A program made the translations under genes and the position numbers. Shown here piece by piece: positions 19,371-28,425 of a stretch of 58,396 bases of DNA. The notes under the pieces are model-generated. The model made no database searches. It had not been told where the DNA came from and was given only the letters and a program-made list of their open reading frames with translations. Within the stretch, counting starts at the first letter, position 1, and each line of letters starts with the position of its first letter. Origin of the DNA: Rhizobiaceae bacterium MnEN-MB40S (GTDB taxonomy: Bacteria; Pseudomonadota; Alphaproteobacteria; Rhizobiales; Rhizobiaceae). The stretch is from NCBI GenBank assembly GCA_024343425.1, contig BRLC01000012.1:1-58396 (forward strand). Direction: 5' to 3'.

Positions 19371-19748
19371 ATGTACCACTTTCTCATCGTCGCTCTCGGA
19401 GGAGCCGTCGGAGCTTCGCTTCGTCATCTGACCAGCCTGTTGACCCTGCGCTGGTTTGGACCGGGATTTCCGTGGGGAACGCTGACGGTGAACATCGTGG
19501 GGTCATTCCTGATGGGCGTATTCATCGAACTGCTGGCCCGAAAATTTGATAGTTCGCAAGAACTGCGCTTGTTGATTGCGACAGGGATCATGGGTGGCTT
19601 CACGACTTTCTCAGCCTTCTCTCTTGATGTCGCGGTCATGTGGGAGCGGGGGGCGACGCTGACGGCGGCGGGATATGTGCTTGCAAGTGTGGCGCTGTCG
19701 ATACTTGCGCTTTTCGCGGGACTGGCGCTTGTTCGCGGCCTTACCTAG
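19371..19748 (+). CDS. crcB: Fluoride channel CrcB/Fluc
   Basis: CrcB/Fluc proteins are small dual-topology inner-membrane channels that let fluoride leave the cell. The 125-residue protein has four hydrophobic segments. GGAVGASLRH, GTLTVNIVGSFLMG with the pore asparagine, and GFTTFSAFSLD with the phenylalanine-box region are all present. It is preceded by TAAGG about 5 bases upstream of ATG. It is followed by rluC after 14 bases, so the two may be cotranscribed. Confidence 0.94.
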   Translation: MYHFLIVALGGAVGASLRHLTSLLTLRWFGPGFPWGTLTVNIVGSFLMGVFIELLARKFDSSQELRLLIATGIMGGFTTFSAFSLDVAVMWERGATLTAAGYVLASVALSILALFAGLALVRGLT

Positions 19749-19762
19749 GAACGATCGGAATC

Positions 19763-20731
19763 ATGGCGGGTGTAGAACAGAAAACCGTTGATAGCGACGA
19801 GAGCGGCATGCGCCTCGACCGCTGGTTCAAGACCCACTACCCGGGGCTCGGTTTCGGCAGGCTTCAGAAACTTCTGCGGTCGGGCCAGATCCGGCTCGAT
19901 GGCGGCCGCGCGAAAACCGATACGCGGATCCAGCCAGGCCAGACGATTCGTGTTCCGCCTCTGGATGCGGAAAAGCCTGCGAGTTCCGCAAATTCCGCCA
20001 ATGCGTCGGACGCCGAGCGGCTGTCCGCCATGCTGATCTATGACGATCCGAAGGTTTTCGTATTCAACAAGCCGGCGGGTCTGGCCGTGCAGGGCGGGTC
20101 AGGCGTCGCGCGGCACGTCGACGGCATGCTGGAAGCCTGGCGCAACAAGAAGGGCGAGAAGCCGCGTCTGGTTCATCGTCTCGACAGGGATACATCCGGC
20201 GTTCTGGTCGTCGCCCGGACGCGACAGGCCGCACAGCGGTTGACAGCCGCCTTTCGCGAACGCGACACGGAAAAGATCTACTGGGCTCTGGTCAAGGGCG
20301 TGCCGGGCAAGAAAGAAGGCCGGATATCGACCTGGCTGGTCAAGGAAACGACGCCCGACGGGGATCGCATGCGAGTCGCCAGACATGGCGAGCCCGACGC
20401 CGACCATGCGGTTTCCCACTACCGCGTCATCGAGCAGGCGGGGCAGAACCTGTCCTGGCTCGAAATGCAGCCCTATACCGGGCGCACGCACCAGCTGCGC
20501 GTCCATGCCGCCCATCTCGATTGTCCTATCATCGGCGACCCGAAATATTTCGAAGCCGATCAGAACTGGGATTTTCCGGGCGGCGTCCAGAACAAGCTGC
20601 ACCTGCACGCCAGGCGGATCGTGATACCGCATCCGGACGGGAAGGGGACTGTCGACGTAACGGCGCCGCTCCCACCGCACATGGTCCAGAGCTGGAACCT
20701 CCTTGGGTTCGACAAGGATTACGCCGAATGA
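19763..20731 (+). CDS. rluC: 23S rRNA pseudouridine synthase, RluC/RluD type
   Basis: RluA-family enzymes isomerise uridines in 23S rRNA. ATG at 19763 gives 322 residues. An N-terminal S4 RNA-binding domain covers about residues 15-65 (GMRLDRWFKTHYPGLGFGRL). The catalytic motif HRLDRDTSGVLVVA places the catalytic aspartate at 141. QPYTGRTHQLRVHAAHLDCP and IIGDPKY are the later family motifs. The S4 domain and overall length fit RluC (positions 955/2504/2580 in E. coli) better than RluA; target sites here are inferred. It overlaps the next gene by ATGA. Confidence 0.88.
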   Translation: MAGVEQKTVDSDESGMRLDRWFKTHYPGLGFGRLQKLLRSGQIRLDGGRAKTDTRIQPGQTIRVPPLDAEKPASSANSANASDAERLSAMLIYDDPKVFVFNKPAGLAVQGGSGVARHVDGMLEAWRNKKGEKPRLVHRLDRDTSGVLVVARTRQAAQRLTAAFRERDTEKIYWALVKGVPGKKEGRISTWLVKETTPDGDRMRVARHGEPDADHAVSHYRVIEQAGQNLSWLEMQPYTGRTHQLRVHAAHLDCPIIGDPKYFEADQNWDFPGGVQNKLHLHARRIVIPHPDGKGTVDVTAPLPPHMVQSWNLLGFDKDYAE

Positions 20732-21390
20732 AACTCGTTCTTTTCGATTGCGACGGCACGTTGATCGACAGCGCCCACGTCATCCACGCCAGTATGGAAA
20801 AGACGTTCGCGGAAGCCGGGCTCGCCGTTCCTGAACTGCATCACACCAAGTCCATCATCGGGCTGACGCTCGACAAGGCTTTTTCCGTGCTGTTGCAGGA
20901 AGAGATCAATGATCGCATCGTCGACATGGTTGTGCGCTACAAGCATCACAGCCTGACGATGCGTGAGGAAGAAGAGGTTCATGAGCCGTTTTACGACGGC
21001 ATATGGGATCTGCTCGACGAATTGCGCGGCAGGGACGACATCCTGCTCGGCGTGGTCACCGGGAAGTCGCGGCGCGGCCTTGACAATCTGCTCGCGCGTC
21101 ACGACCTGGAAAAGGCGATCATCACCAGCCGCACCGCCGATGAGTGCCCCTCGAAGCCACACCCCGCCATGGTGCTTGAATGCTGTCGCGACGTAGGCGT
21201 GGACGCGGCCGACACGATCGTGGTCGGCGACGCGATCTACGACATGCAGATGGCGCGGTCGGCGGCCGCCAGAGCGATTGGCGTGACCTGGGGGTACAGC
21301 ACGCCGGGCGAACTGACGAAGGCCGGAGCGCACAGCACGATCAGCCATCCGTCGGAAGTCCTCGATCACCTGATGGGCGCGACGGAGTAG
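20728..21390 (+). CDS. HAD-family hydrolase, phosphoglycolate-phosphatase-like
   Basis: HAD phosphatases hydrolyse small phosphorylated metabolites through an aspartyl-phosphate. ATG at 20728 overlaps the rluC stop and gives 220 residues. Motif I FDCDGTLIDS has Asp7 and Asp9, motif II is VVTGKS (Thr111), motif III is SKPHP (Lys143), and motif IV VVGDAIYDMQMA has Asp168 and Asp172. The cap between residues 15 and 85 is the helical C1 type. The rluC-HAD-ATP12 order is common in Hyphomicrobiales. The actual substrate cannot be read from sequence. Confidence 0.9.
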   Translation: MKLVLFDCDGTLIDSAHVIHASMEKTFAEAGLAVPELHHTKSIIGLTLDKAFSVLLQEEINDRIVDMVVRYKHHSLTMREEEEVHEPFYDGIWDLLDELRGRDDILLGVVTGKSRRGLDNLLARHDLEKAIITSRTADECPSKPHPAMVLECCRDVGVDAADTIVVGDAIYDMQMARSAAARAIGVTWGYSTPGELTKAGAHSTISHPSEVLDHLMGATE

Positions 21391-21392
21391 AT

Positions 21393-22181
21393 ATGCGGGA
21401 TTTGCTTGAAGAACTGTATGACGCGCAGAAGGACGCCGATCCGGTCCGTCTTGCCCAGGGACACTCCGGACGGCAATTGCCGAAGCGTTTCTACGAACAG
21501 GCGGCGGCTGCTGAGAATGACGGCGGGTTCGTCGTGCAACTCGACGGCAAGACCGTGCGCACTCCGGCGCGTTCTGTTCTGAAGTTGCCGACGCAGGCGT
21601 TGGCTGAACTGATCGCCGACGAATGGAACAGCCAGGAAAAGCTGATCGATCCGGCCGCCATGCCCGCGACACGGCTGGCGAACACCGCACTTGACGGCGT
21701 CGCCCTGGAAACCGAGGCGGTGCTTGAGGATGTCCTGCGGTTTGCGGGGACGGATTTGCTGTGTTACCGCGCAGGCTCTCCCGAGGGGCTTGTCGCCAGC
21801 CAGAACGAGGTGTGGGATCCGATCATCGACTGGGCGCATTCCCGGCTCGGCGCGCGTTTCGTGCTTGCCGAGGGGGTGATGCATGTCGAGCAGCCATCGG
21901 AAGCCCTGCGCGCGGTCAATATTCACCTGAAGCAGTTCCAGGATCCATTCGCCGTTGCGGCGCTGCATAGCATGACGTCCCTGACAGGGTCTGCGTTGCT
22001 GGCGCTGGCGGTGGCCTTCCAGGAAATCGAAGCGGAAGAAGCCTGGGCAGCGGCGCATGTCGATGAAGACTGGAATATCCGGCAATGGGGCGAGGATGCG
22101 GAGGCGCGTCTGCGACGCGACTTCAGACAGCGCGAAATGATGGCTGCGGCCAAAACGCTGCAGGCGGTTACGGGCGGTTGA
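21393..22181 (+). CDS. ATP12 family F1-ATPase assembly chaperone
   Basis: ATP12-family proteins bind the F1 alpha subunit before the alpha3beta3 hexamer forms; in bacteria the family is largely alphaproteobacterial. ATG at 21393 lies 2 bases after the HAD gene stop and gives 262 residues. The conserved blocks are [39 protein letters not shown] and the region [20 protein letters not shown]. Longer in-frame extensions fall in the HAD gene. It closes the rluC-HAD-atp12 run. No sign of truncation. Confidence 0.92.
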   Translation: MRDLLEELYDAQKDADPVRLAQGHSGRQLPKRFYEQAAAAENDGGFVVQLDGKTVRTPARSVLKLPTQALAELIADEWNSQEKLIDPAAMPATRLANTALDGVALETEAVLEDVLRFAGTDLLCYRAGSPEGLVASQNEVWDPIIDWAHSRLGARFVLAEGVMHVEQPSEALRAVNIHLKQFQDPFAVAALHSMTSLTGSALLALAVAFQEIEAEEAWAAAHVDEDWNIRQWGEDAEARLRRDFRQREMMAAAKTLQAVTGG

Positions 22182-22239
22182 GCGGCGTGGGTTGATTGGG
22201 CTACAAGGTGGCTGGAACAGAACGTATCGGGGGAACAAA

Positions 22240-23772
22240 TTGAAAGACGTGTTGCTGGAACTGCAGGAGCGCCGCGCGGAAGCGAAGATCGGCGGGGGGC
22301 AGAAGCGCATCGATGTGCAACATTCTCGCGGAAAACTGACCGCGCGCGAGCGCATCGCAACATTTCTCGACGACGGCGCCTTCGAGGAATTCGACATGTT
22401 CGTGCAACACCGCTGCACCGATTTCGGGATGGAGGAAACCAGGATTCCCGGCGACGGCGTCGTCACCGGCTGGGGCACGGTCAACGGGCGAAAAGTCTTC
22501 GTTTTCGCCAAGGATTTTACCGTTTTCGGCGGCTCACTCTCGGAAGCACATGCCGCGAAGATCACCAAGCTGCAGGACATGGCGTTGCGCAATCGTGCGC
22601 CGATCATTGGCTTTTATGACGCCGGTGGAGCGCGCATCCAGGAAGGCGTGGCCGCGCTCGGCGGATACGCAGAAGTGTTTCAGCGCAATATCCTTGCGTC
22701 CGGCGTTATTCCGCAGATTTCGGTCATTATGGGACCGTGCGCCGGCGGCGACGTCTATTCGCCGGCCATGACGGATTTCATCTTCATGGTGCGCGACACG
22801 TCCTACATGTTCGTCACCGGGCCGGATGTCGTCAAAACCGTTACCAACGAGACGGTCACGGCCGAGCAGCTGGGCGGCGCGTCGGTCCACACAACGAAAT
22901 CCTCGATCGCAGACGGCGCCTATGAAAACGACGTCGAGGCGCTTTTGCAGATGCGGCGGCTCATCGATCTCTTGCCGCTTTCCAACACGTCGGAAGTCCC
23001 TGAAATCGACAATTTCCAGCCGTTCGATGTCCCGGACAAGTCGCTGGATCTCGTCATTCCCGACAACGCCAACAAGCCCTATGACATAAAGGAAGTGATC
23101 CTCAAGACGATCGACGAAGGCGACTTCTTCGAAATCCAGGCCACGTTCGCCGCCAACATCGTCTGTGGCTTCGGCAGGGTGGAAGGCCGCACGGTCGGGT
23201 TTGTCGCCAACCAGCCGATGGTGCTTGCTGGCGTTCTCGACAGCGACGCGTCCAGAAAGGCGGCGCGGTTCGTGCGTTTCTGCGATTGTTTCGGCATACC
23301 GATCGTCACCTTCGTCGATGTGCCTGGCTTCCTGCCCGGCACGGCGCAGGAATATGGCGGCCTCATCAAGCATGGCGCGAAACTGCTGTTCGCCTATGGC
23401 GAGGCGACCGTGCCGAAGGTCACCATCATTACCCGCAAGGCCTATGGCGGCGCCTACGATGTGATGGCGTCGAAGCATCTGAGGGGCGATCTCAATTACG
23501 CCTGGCCGTCAGCTGAGATCGCGGTCATGGGCGCCAAGGGCGCGGTTGAGATCATTCACCGCAAGGATGTCGGCGATCCTGACAAGATCGCTGAACATAC
23601 CAAAAAGTACGAGGAGCGGTTCCTGTCGCCGTTCGTGGCGGCCGAGCGCGGTTATATCGACGAGGTCATCATGCCGCATTCGACGCGAAAGCGGGTTGCC
23701 ACGGGACTTCGACTTTTACGTGAGAAAAATCTGACAAACCCGTGGAAAAAGCACGATAATATCCCGTTGTAG
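22240..23772 (+). CDS. pccB: Propionyl-CoA carboxylase beta chain (carboxyltransferase)
   Basis: PccB transfers CO2 from carboxybiotin to propionyl-CoA, giving methylmalonyl-CoA. TTG at 22240, preceded by GGGGGAA, gives 510 residues starting [20 protein letters not shown], the normal N terminus; an alternative TTG at 22192 would add 16 unconserved residues. [60 protein letters not shown] and [19 protein letters not shown] are family blocks that form the acyl-CoA and carboxybiotin sites. The biotin-carrying alpha subunit is not next door. The adjacent convergent gene is unrelated. Confidence 0.95.
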   Translation: MKDVLLELQERRAEAKIGGGQKRIDVQHSRGKLTARERIATFLDDGAFEEFDMFVQHRCTDFGMEETRIPGDGVVTGWGTVNGRKVFVFAKDFTVFGGSLSEAHAAKITKLQDMALRNRAPIIGFYDAGGARIQEGVAALGGYAEVFQRNILASGVIPQISVIMGPCAGGDVYSPAMTDFIFMVRDTSYMFVTGPDVVKTVTNETVTAEQLGGASVHTTKSSIADGAYENDVEALLQMRRLIDLLPLSNTSEVPEIDNFQPFDVPDKSLDLVIPDNANKPYDIKEVILKTIDEGDFFEIQATFAANIVCGFGRVEGRTVGFVANQPMVLAGVLDSDASRKAARFVRFCDCFGIPIVTFVDVPGFLPGTAQEYGGLIKHGAKLLFAYGEATVPKVTIITRKAYGGAYDVMASKHLRGDLNYAWPSAEIAVMGAKGAVEIIHRKDVGDPDKIAEHTKKYEERFLSPFVAAERGYIDEVIMPHSTRKRVATGLRLLREKNLTNPWKKHDNIPL

Positions 23773-23789
23773 TTGTGCTTGTGGCTTAA

Positions 23790-24206
23790 TCAGATCGCTG
23801 AGTCGCGGATCGGCGCCAGCCTGACGCCGGTGATGCGGTAATCGCCGTCATCCTGTCTTGCCAGAATGTAGACGGCCTGCCAGCTGTCGCCATTCCGGTC
23901 GGTGATCAGCAGTTCCTGCATCATCAGCCGGCCATCGTCTTCGCTGGCGTTTCGACCGAAGGTCAGATTGCCCGGGCGGTAGATCGGCGCATAGCTGTTC
24001 TTCACCATCTCCATGAAGCGCTGGGTGTCTGGAAAGGCGCTTTTGATGCCCGGCGCGGCGAAAGAGTAGGCGGTTTCCCCGTCATCGGATCGGAACGCTT
24101 CGATCTGTTGTTTGATGATGTTCTGTACGATCCTGGAGTTGTCGTCCGCCAATGCCAGTCCGGTGGGCGTCAGGAGCGCCAGGACGAGGATTGTTACAAT
24201 ACGCAT
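23790..24206 (-). CDS. Secreted DUF4864-type protein
   Basis: The 138-residue product begins with a signal peptide (MRIVTILVLALLTPTGLALA, cleavage likely before DDNS). The mature part has QNIIKQQIEAFRSDDGETAY and YSFAAPGIKSAFPDTQRFME, then a beta-rich C-terminal half with QAVYILARQDDGDYRITGV, which resembles the DUF4864 / NTF2-like family of alphaproteobacteria. AAGGAGGTG lies just upstream of its ATG. It is convergent with pccB, with 17 bases between stops. Function is unknown. Confidence 0.8.
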   Translation of the reverse strand: MRIVTILVLALLTPTGLALADDNSRIVQNIIKQQIEAFRSDDGETAYSFAAPGIKSAFPDTQRFMEMVKNSYAPIYRPGNLTFGRNASEDDGRLMMQELLITDRNGDSWQAVYILARQDDGDYRITGVRLAPIRDSAI

Positions 24207-24663
24207 GAAACACCTCCTTCTATCTGCTTTGATCAGGTTGTCTGACTACGCTTTCTGCTCGCTCTTGGATCACATGAAAGGTACCCGGTTCCTGAGATGG
24301 TGTCATCAAGGTGTCGTATTTGCACAAGGTAGGTGACGCAGTGGACGGTCGTGCACCCGTCCAAATTGTGTCAGTCTCCGGTCCAGGCTTATCAGTTGGT
24401 TCGGCGAACCCCTGCATCAGATGGAGGCATTGGACGCTGTCAGCAGAATTGCAGAATCAGCGCGATGCAATTTTATAGGGTGACTTGTTCTCGCTTTCGC
24501 AGGAAACGAGCTGGTGCTATGTGTCTAAAAATAAAGGATTTTCAACAGCCTACTGCCGTATTCTCGGGAATCGGCTGTTGACTTGTCGCCTTGCCTCTTG
24601 CGACACTGACTGGGAATTAAAAACGCCCGGCTAACGGGCGATCCTCAAAGAAAGGAGGGGAAT
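24207..24663. other. Non-coding spacer before the first peptide ABC operon
   Basis: No convincing gene is seen in these 457 bases. It separates the divergent DUF4864 gene and the ABC operon. Stem-loops visible are TGGACGG/CCGTCCA (24342-24348 with 24357-24363, 8-base loop), CAACAGCC/GGCTGTTG (24543-24550 with 24573-24580, 22-base loop) and CGCCCG/CGGGCG (24624-24629 with 24635-24640). A weak promoter candidate is TTGCAG at 24449-24454 with TATAGG at 24474-24479, at 19-base spacing. AAAGGAGGGG at 24650-24660 is the ribosome-binding site of the next gene. Confidence 0.6.
24613..24640 (-). terminator. Minus-strand intrinsic terminator in front of the ABC operon
   Basis: Read on the minus strand, CGCCCG (24640-24635), loop TTAGC, CGGGCG (24629-24624) is followed by TTTTTAATT. 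This is a textbook terminator for leftward transcription although no minus-strand gene lies close on its right. On the plus strand it is merely an A run plus hairpin ahead of the ribosome-binding site. It might stop antisense transcription reading out of the operon. Confidence 0.55.
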
Positions 24664-25620
24664 ATGGGTGGTGTATTGCCGCTGGTCGGCAAGCGACTCC
24701 TGCTGGGCGTCGTTACATTGTTCGTCGTTTCATTGATCATCTTCTGGGCCGTGGAATTTCTTCCGGGAGACGTGGCACAGCAGATTCTCGGACAATCCGC
24801 GACTCAGGAAACAGTGGACGCCTTGCGAGAGGAATTGGGACTGAACAAGCATCCCCTGACGCGCTATTTTGAATGGCTCGTCGGCGCGGTTCAGGGCGAT
24901 TTCGGAACCTCGCTTGCCAACAAGCGGTCGGTGACGGCGCAGATCGCGCCACGTTTCGCGAACACGCTGTTTCTGGCAGCCTATGCTGCGGTCATCTCGG
25001 TGCCGCTCGCCATATTCCTCGGCGTTCTGACGGCCCTGTATCGCAATTCGGTGTTCGATCGCGTGACGAACTCGCTCAGTCTCGTCTCCATATCCTCTCC
25101 GGAGTTCTTCCTCGGCTATGTTCTGATCGCCTTCTTCGCCGTTCAGAGCCAGTTATTCCCGTCCATCTCGAATGTCACCGCCGGCATGGATTTCGATGAA
25201 CGGATCTATCGGACGACACTGCCGGCGGTTACCCTCGCGCTCGTCGTCACGGCCTATATGATGCGCATGACGCGGGCGGCGATCATCAACCTGCTCGCAT
25301 CTCCCTATATCGAGATGGCGCGGCTCAAAGGCGTGCCAAACGGGCGCGTCATCACCCATCACGCTTTGCCGAACGCACTGGCGCCGATCATCAATGTCGT
25401 CGCGCTCAATCTCGCCTATCTCATCACGGGGGTTGTCCTCGTCGAGGTGGTGTTCGTCTATCCGGGCGTCGGCCAGTTGCTGGTGGACAGCGTGACGAAG
25501 CGGGACTTCCCGGTCGTCCAGGCCTGCTGTCTGATCTTCGCGGCCACGTTCATCATGTTCAATCTCATCGCGGATGTCGGGTCGATCCTGTCCAATCCGC
25601 GGCTGCGTCATCCGAAGTGA
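24664..25620 (+). CDS. Peptide/opine-type ABC transporter permease (DppB/OppB family)
   Basis: This is one of two inner-membrane channel subunits of a binding-protein-dependent importer. The 318 residues begin with the usual FVVSLIIFWAVEFLPGDVAQ, contain LGLNKHPLTRYFEWLVGAVQ and GDFGTSL, and the cytoplasmic EAA loop EMARLKGVPNGRVITHHALP that docks the ATPase. Six hydrophobic segments are visible. AAAGGAGGGG precedes ATG. It is 10 bases upstream of the partner permease, and the fused ATPase follows. The substrate class (peptides, opines or similar) cannot be settled. Confidence 0.92.
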   Translation: MGGVLPLVGKRLLLGVVTLFVVSLIIFWAVEFLPGDVAQQILGQSATQETVDALREELGLNKHPLTRYFEWLVGAVQGDFGTSLANKRSVTAQIAPRFANTLFLAAYAAVISVPLAIFLGVLTALYRNSVFDRVTNSLSLVSISSPEFFLGYVLIAFFAVQSQLFPSISNVTAGMDFDERIYRTTLPAVTLALVVTAYMMRMTRAAIINLLASPYIEMARLKGVPNGRVITHHALPNALAPIINVVALNLAYLITGVVLVEVVFVYPGVGQLLVDSVTKRDFPVVQACCLIFAATFIMFNLIADVGSILSNPRLRHPK

Positions 25621-25630
25621 GGAGGGGATA

Positions 25631-26692
25631 ATGGTTTCCTTTGCTGTCATCTATTATGCCCTTCTGATCGTTGCGTGTTGCGTAGCTGCGTTCTACCGGC
25701 AGCGCTCCGGGTTGATCGTCCTGTTCGTGCTGCTGTGTGTCTCGCTGATTTCCGGCTTGCTGGGCGGCGTTGACGTTTTGATCAACATCACGATCGGGGT
25801 CGCGCTGCTCGCCGCCGCCGGCGGCATATCCTACAGCTTCCGCGAGACGCTCACCTACATCCTGCCAAACGAGCCGGCGAAACTCATGCGCAAGGCGCCG
25901 TTGACGGCCGCATTCGGGTTGCTCGTCATCATCGCCTATGTGATCGCAGCGGTGTTCGCTCCGATAATCGCTCCATTCGGCGAGGCGCAAGTGGTGGGCA
26001 GTTCCTTCGCGCCGCCTGACGACGTCATGATCCTGGGCGGCGACCAGCTTGGTCGCGACCTGTTCAGTCGCCTGATATACGGCGCCCGCAACACGGTCGG
26101 CATTGCTGTCCTGACGACGGCGATCGCATTCATCGTCGGCACCGTCGCAGGTCTCGTGGCGGCGTCGATGGGCGGCTGGGTCGATCAGGTGATGGGGCGC
26201 ATCGTCGATGTCCTCATGGCCATTCCGCAGTTGATCTTTGCATTGCTGCTTCTGACGATCGTCGGCACCAGCGTCGTCAACCTGACCCTCGTCATCGCCT
26301 TGCTCTATTCGCCGCTGATCTTCCGTCTCGTTCGGGCGGTCGCAGGCAACATCGTGGTGATGGACTATATCGAGGCCGCGCGGTTGCGCGGTGAATCGAC
26401 CTGGTATCTGACGACGAAGGAAGTACTGCCGAATATCACCGCGCCTCTGGCCGCGGAATTCGGGCTGCGCTTCTGTTTCGTCTTCCTGGCGATTTCGGCG
26501 CTGTCCTTCCTGGGCCTCGGTATTCAGCCGCCCACAGCCGACTGGGGATCGATGGTGCGTGAGAACGCCTCCCTGATTTCCTTCGGTCTGCTGACGCCGC
26601 TTATTCCGGCTGCGGCAATCGCGCTGCTGACGGTCGCCGTGAACTTCGTGGTCGACTGGATGTTGCATATTTCGTCGGGTTTGAAGGAGTAG
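25631..26692 (+). CDS. Peptide/opine-type ABC permease (DppC family) with extra N-terminal membrane segments
   Basis: This is the second permease of the importer. ATG at 25631 follows GGAGGGG and gives 353 residues, longer than the usual near-300. The first 70 residues add about three hydrophobic segments (roughly 2-20, 27-46 and 48-66) before the canonical DppC start at APLTAAFGLLVIIAYVIAAV. LGGDQLGRDLFSRLIYGARN is the conserved GTDxxGRD motif (here GGDQ), and EAARLRGESTWYLTTKEVLP is the EAA loop. It is 3 bases before the ATPase gene. Confidence 0.9.
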   Translation: MVSFAVIYYALLIVACCVAAFYRQRSGLIVLFVLLCVSLISGLLGGVDVLINITIGVALLAAAGGISYSFRETLTYILPNEPAKLMRKAPLTAAFGLLVIIAYVIAAVFAPIIAPFGEAQVVGSSFAPPDDVMILGGDQLGRDLFSRLIYGARNTVGIAVLTTAIAFIVGTVAGLVAASMGGWVDQVMGRIVDVLMAIPQLIFALLLLTIVGTSVVNLTLVIALLYSPLIFRLVRAVAGNIVVMDYIEAARLRGESTWYLTTKEVLPNITAPLAAEFGLRFCFVFLAISALSFLGLGIQPPTADWGSMVRENASLISFGLLTPLIPAAAIALLTVAVNFVVDWMLHISSGLKE

Positions 26693-26695
26693 ACG

Positions 26696-28354
26696 ATGGT
26701 CAAGGAAAAAAGCGTTCTGCTCGAAATCAAGGACCTCCGGATCGAGGGCTATTCCGATGAGGAGTGGATCGAGATCGTTCACGGGGTCAATCTGACCCTT
26801 CACCGCGGCGAGGTAATGGGGCTGATCGGCGAATCCGGCGCCGGCAAGTCGACTATTGGCCTTGCCGCCATGGGGTTTACCCGCGACGGGTGCCGCATTT
26901 CAGGCGGCTCGGTGCTGTTCGACGGCATGGACCTCACCACGGCCTCGCGCGCGGAACGCCGGGCGCTTCGCGGCTCGCGGATAGCCTATGTCGCGCAGTC
27001 GGCCGCAGCCTCCTTCAATCCGGCGCACAAGCTGATCGAGCAGCACACCGAGTCCGGTCGTTTGCACAAGATCAGCTCGAAGTCCGAGATGGAGGCCGAT
27101 GCGATCGAGCTCTATCGGCGTCTTCGGCTTCCCAATCCCGAGGAGATCGGCTTTCGCTATCCGCACCAGGTTTCCGGTGGTCAGCTGCAGCGCGCGATGA
27201 CCGCGATGGCCATGAGTTGTCGCCCGGATCTGATCATCTTCGACGAGCCGACGACGGCGCTCGATGTGACGACCCAGATCGAGGTGCTTGCGGCCATCAG
27301 GGACATTGTCGAGCAATTCAACACCGCCGCCCTGTACATCACCCATGATCTGGCCGTAGTTGCCCAGATGGCGGACCGCATCAAGGTTCTCCTGAAAGGG
27401 GACGAGGTCGAGGAAGCGGAAACCAGGAAAATGCTCGCCGACCCGGAGGAGGACTATACCAAGTCTCTCTGGTCGGTGCGCAGTTTCGAGCGTGAGCAGA
27501 AACCGCCGCCGCCTGCGTCTGAAACGCCGCTGATTTCGGTCCGCAACGTCGACGCCTCCTACGGTCCGGTGCCGGTGCTCAAGGGAGTCTCGTTCGATAT
27601 CTATCGCGGCCAGACGGTGGCCGTGGTCGGCGAATCCGGTTCCGGCAAATCGACGACCGCCCGGTGCATCACGGGGCTGTTGCCGCCAGACGCGGGCGAG
27701 ATACTCTATGACGGCCAGGTGTTGCCGGCCAGGTACCAGAATCGCAGCAAGGAACAGCTCCGCCAGGTCCAGATGATCTACCAGATGGCGGACACCGCCC
27801 TTAATCCGAAAAAGACGATCGGAGAGATCATCGGAAGACCGTTGCAATTCTATGGCGGATTGCGCGGAGCGGAACTGAAAACGGCCATCGACCAGTTGCT
27901 GGATCAGATCGAACTCGAACCTTCGCTCTACTACAACCGGTTGCCGTCAGAGCTTTCCGGCGGGCAGAAGCAGCGCGTCGGCATTGCCCGTGCGCTTGCC
28001 GCGGGCCCCACCTTTATCATCTGCGACGAGGTGACCAGCGCGCTCGACCAGCTTGTCGCGGAAGGTATTTTGCGGCTGCTGGACCGGCTGCAGAAGGAAC
28101 TGGATCTCGCCTACATGTTCATCACCCACGATCTTGCGACCGTGCGAGCGATCTCGGACGTGGTTGTCGTCATGAAGGAGGGCGAGGTGGTCGAGCAGGG
28201 ACCCAAGGACGTAATGTTCAAGCCGCCGCACCATGAATATACGGACCTTCTCCTGTCATCGGTGCCGGAAATGGATCCGGACTGGCTGACGCACCTCCTT
28301 GAGGAACGCGGCGTCGACAATGTCGGCGAGGCCGCGCACGACAAAAAAACCTGA
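26696..28354 (+). CDS. Peptide/opine-type ABC transporter ATPase, two fused nucleotide-binding domains
   Basis: This 552-residue protein fuses DppD-like and DppF-like ATPases. Domain 1 has Walker A GESGAGKST and signature VSGGQLQRAM, with Walker B LIIFDEPTTALD. Domain 2 has GESGSGKST, LSGGQKQRVG and FIICDEVTSALD. Both domains carry unusual Q-loops: YVAQSAAASFNP instead of the common FQEPMTSLNP, and IYQMADTALNP in domain 2, and the second D-loop has EVTSALDQ. These variants look like subfamily marks rather than damage because catalytic Walker residues are intact. Its stop overlaps a terminator stem. Confidence 0.93.
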   Translation: MVKEKSVLLEIKDLRIEGYSDEEWIEIVHGVNLTLHRGEVMGLIGESGAGKSTIGLAAMGFTRDGCRISGGSVLFDGMDLTTASRAERRALRGSRIAYVAQSAAASFNPAHKLIEQHTESGRLHKISSKSEMEADAIELYRRLRLPNPEEIGFRYPHQVSGGQLQRAMTAMAMSCRPDLIIFDEPTTALDVTTQIEVLAAIRDIVEQFNTAALYITHDLAVVAQMADRIKVLLKGDEVEEAETRKMLADPEEDYTKSLWSVRSFEREQKPPPPASETPLISVRNVDASYGPVPVLKGVSFDIYRGQTVAVVGESGSGKSTTARCITGLLPPDAGEILYDGQVLPARYQNRSKEQLRQVQMIYQMADTALNPKKTIGEIIGRPLQFYGGLRGAELKTAIDQLLDQIELEPSLYYNRLPSELSGGQKQRVGIARALAAGPTFIICDEVTSALDQLVAEGILRLLDRLQKELDLAYMFITHDLATVRAISDVVVVMKEGEVVEQGPKDVMFKPPHHEYTDLLLSSVPEMDPDWLTHLLEERGVDNVGEAAHDKKT

Positions 28355-28375
28355 CGTCGACGACGCCAGGTTTTT
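28345..28375. terminator. Bidirectional terminator between convergent ABC genes
   Basis: A 14-bp stem with one mismatch (28345-28358 with 28362-28375) has A residues on the left arm and T residues on the right, so it works on both strands. Its left arm includes the last codons and stop of the ATPase gene. On the minus strand it ends in seven T residues and would terminate the binding-protein transcript. Confidence 0.85.
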
Positions 28376-28387
28376 CAGAAGTCTCAT

Positions 28388-28418
28388 GAGCTCCGGATCG
28401 AAATCCGGAGCTCTTTTT
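28388..28418 (+). terminator. Second terminator of the plus-strand ABC operon
   Basis: A perfect 11-bp stem GAGCTCCGGAT/ATCCGGAGCTC (28388-28398 with 28403-28413), loop CGAA, is followed by TTTTT (28414-28418). It backs up the bidirectional terminator only 12 bases upstream. Confidence 0.9.
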
Positions 28419-28425
28419 ATTGATC

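Noticed and set aside
23773..23789. Terminator between convergent pccB and the DUF4864 gene
   Set aside because: Only 17 bases separate the stops and no stem-loop with a T run is visible.
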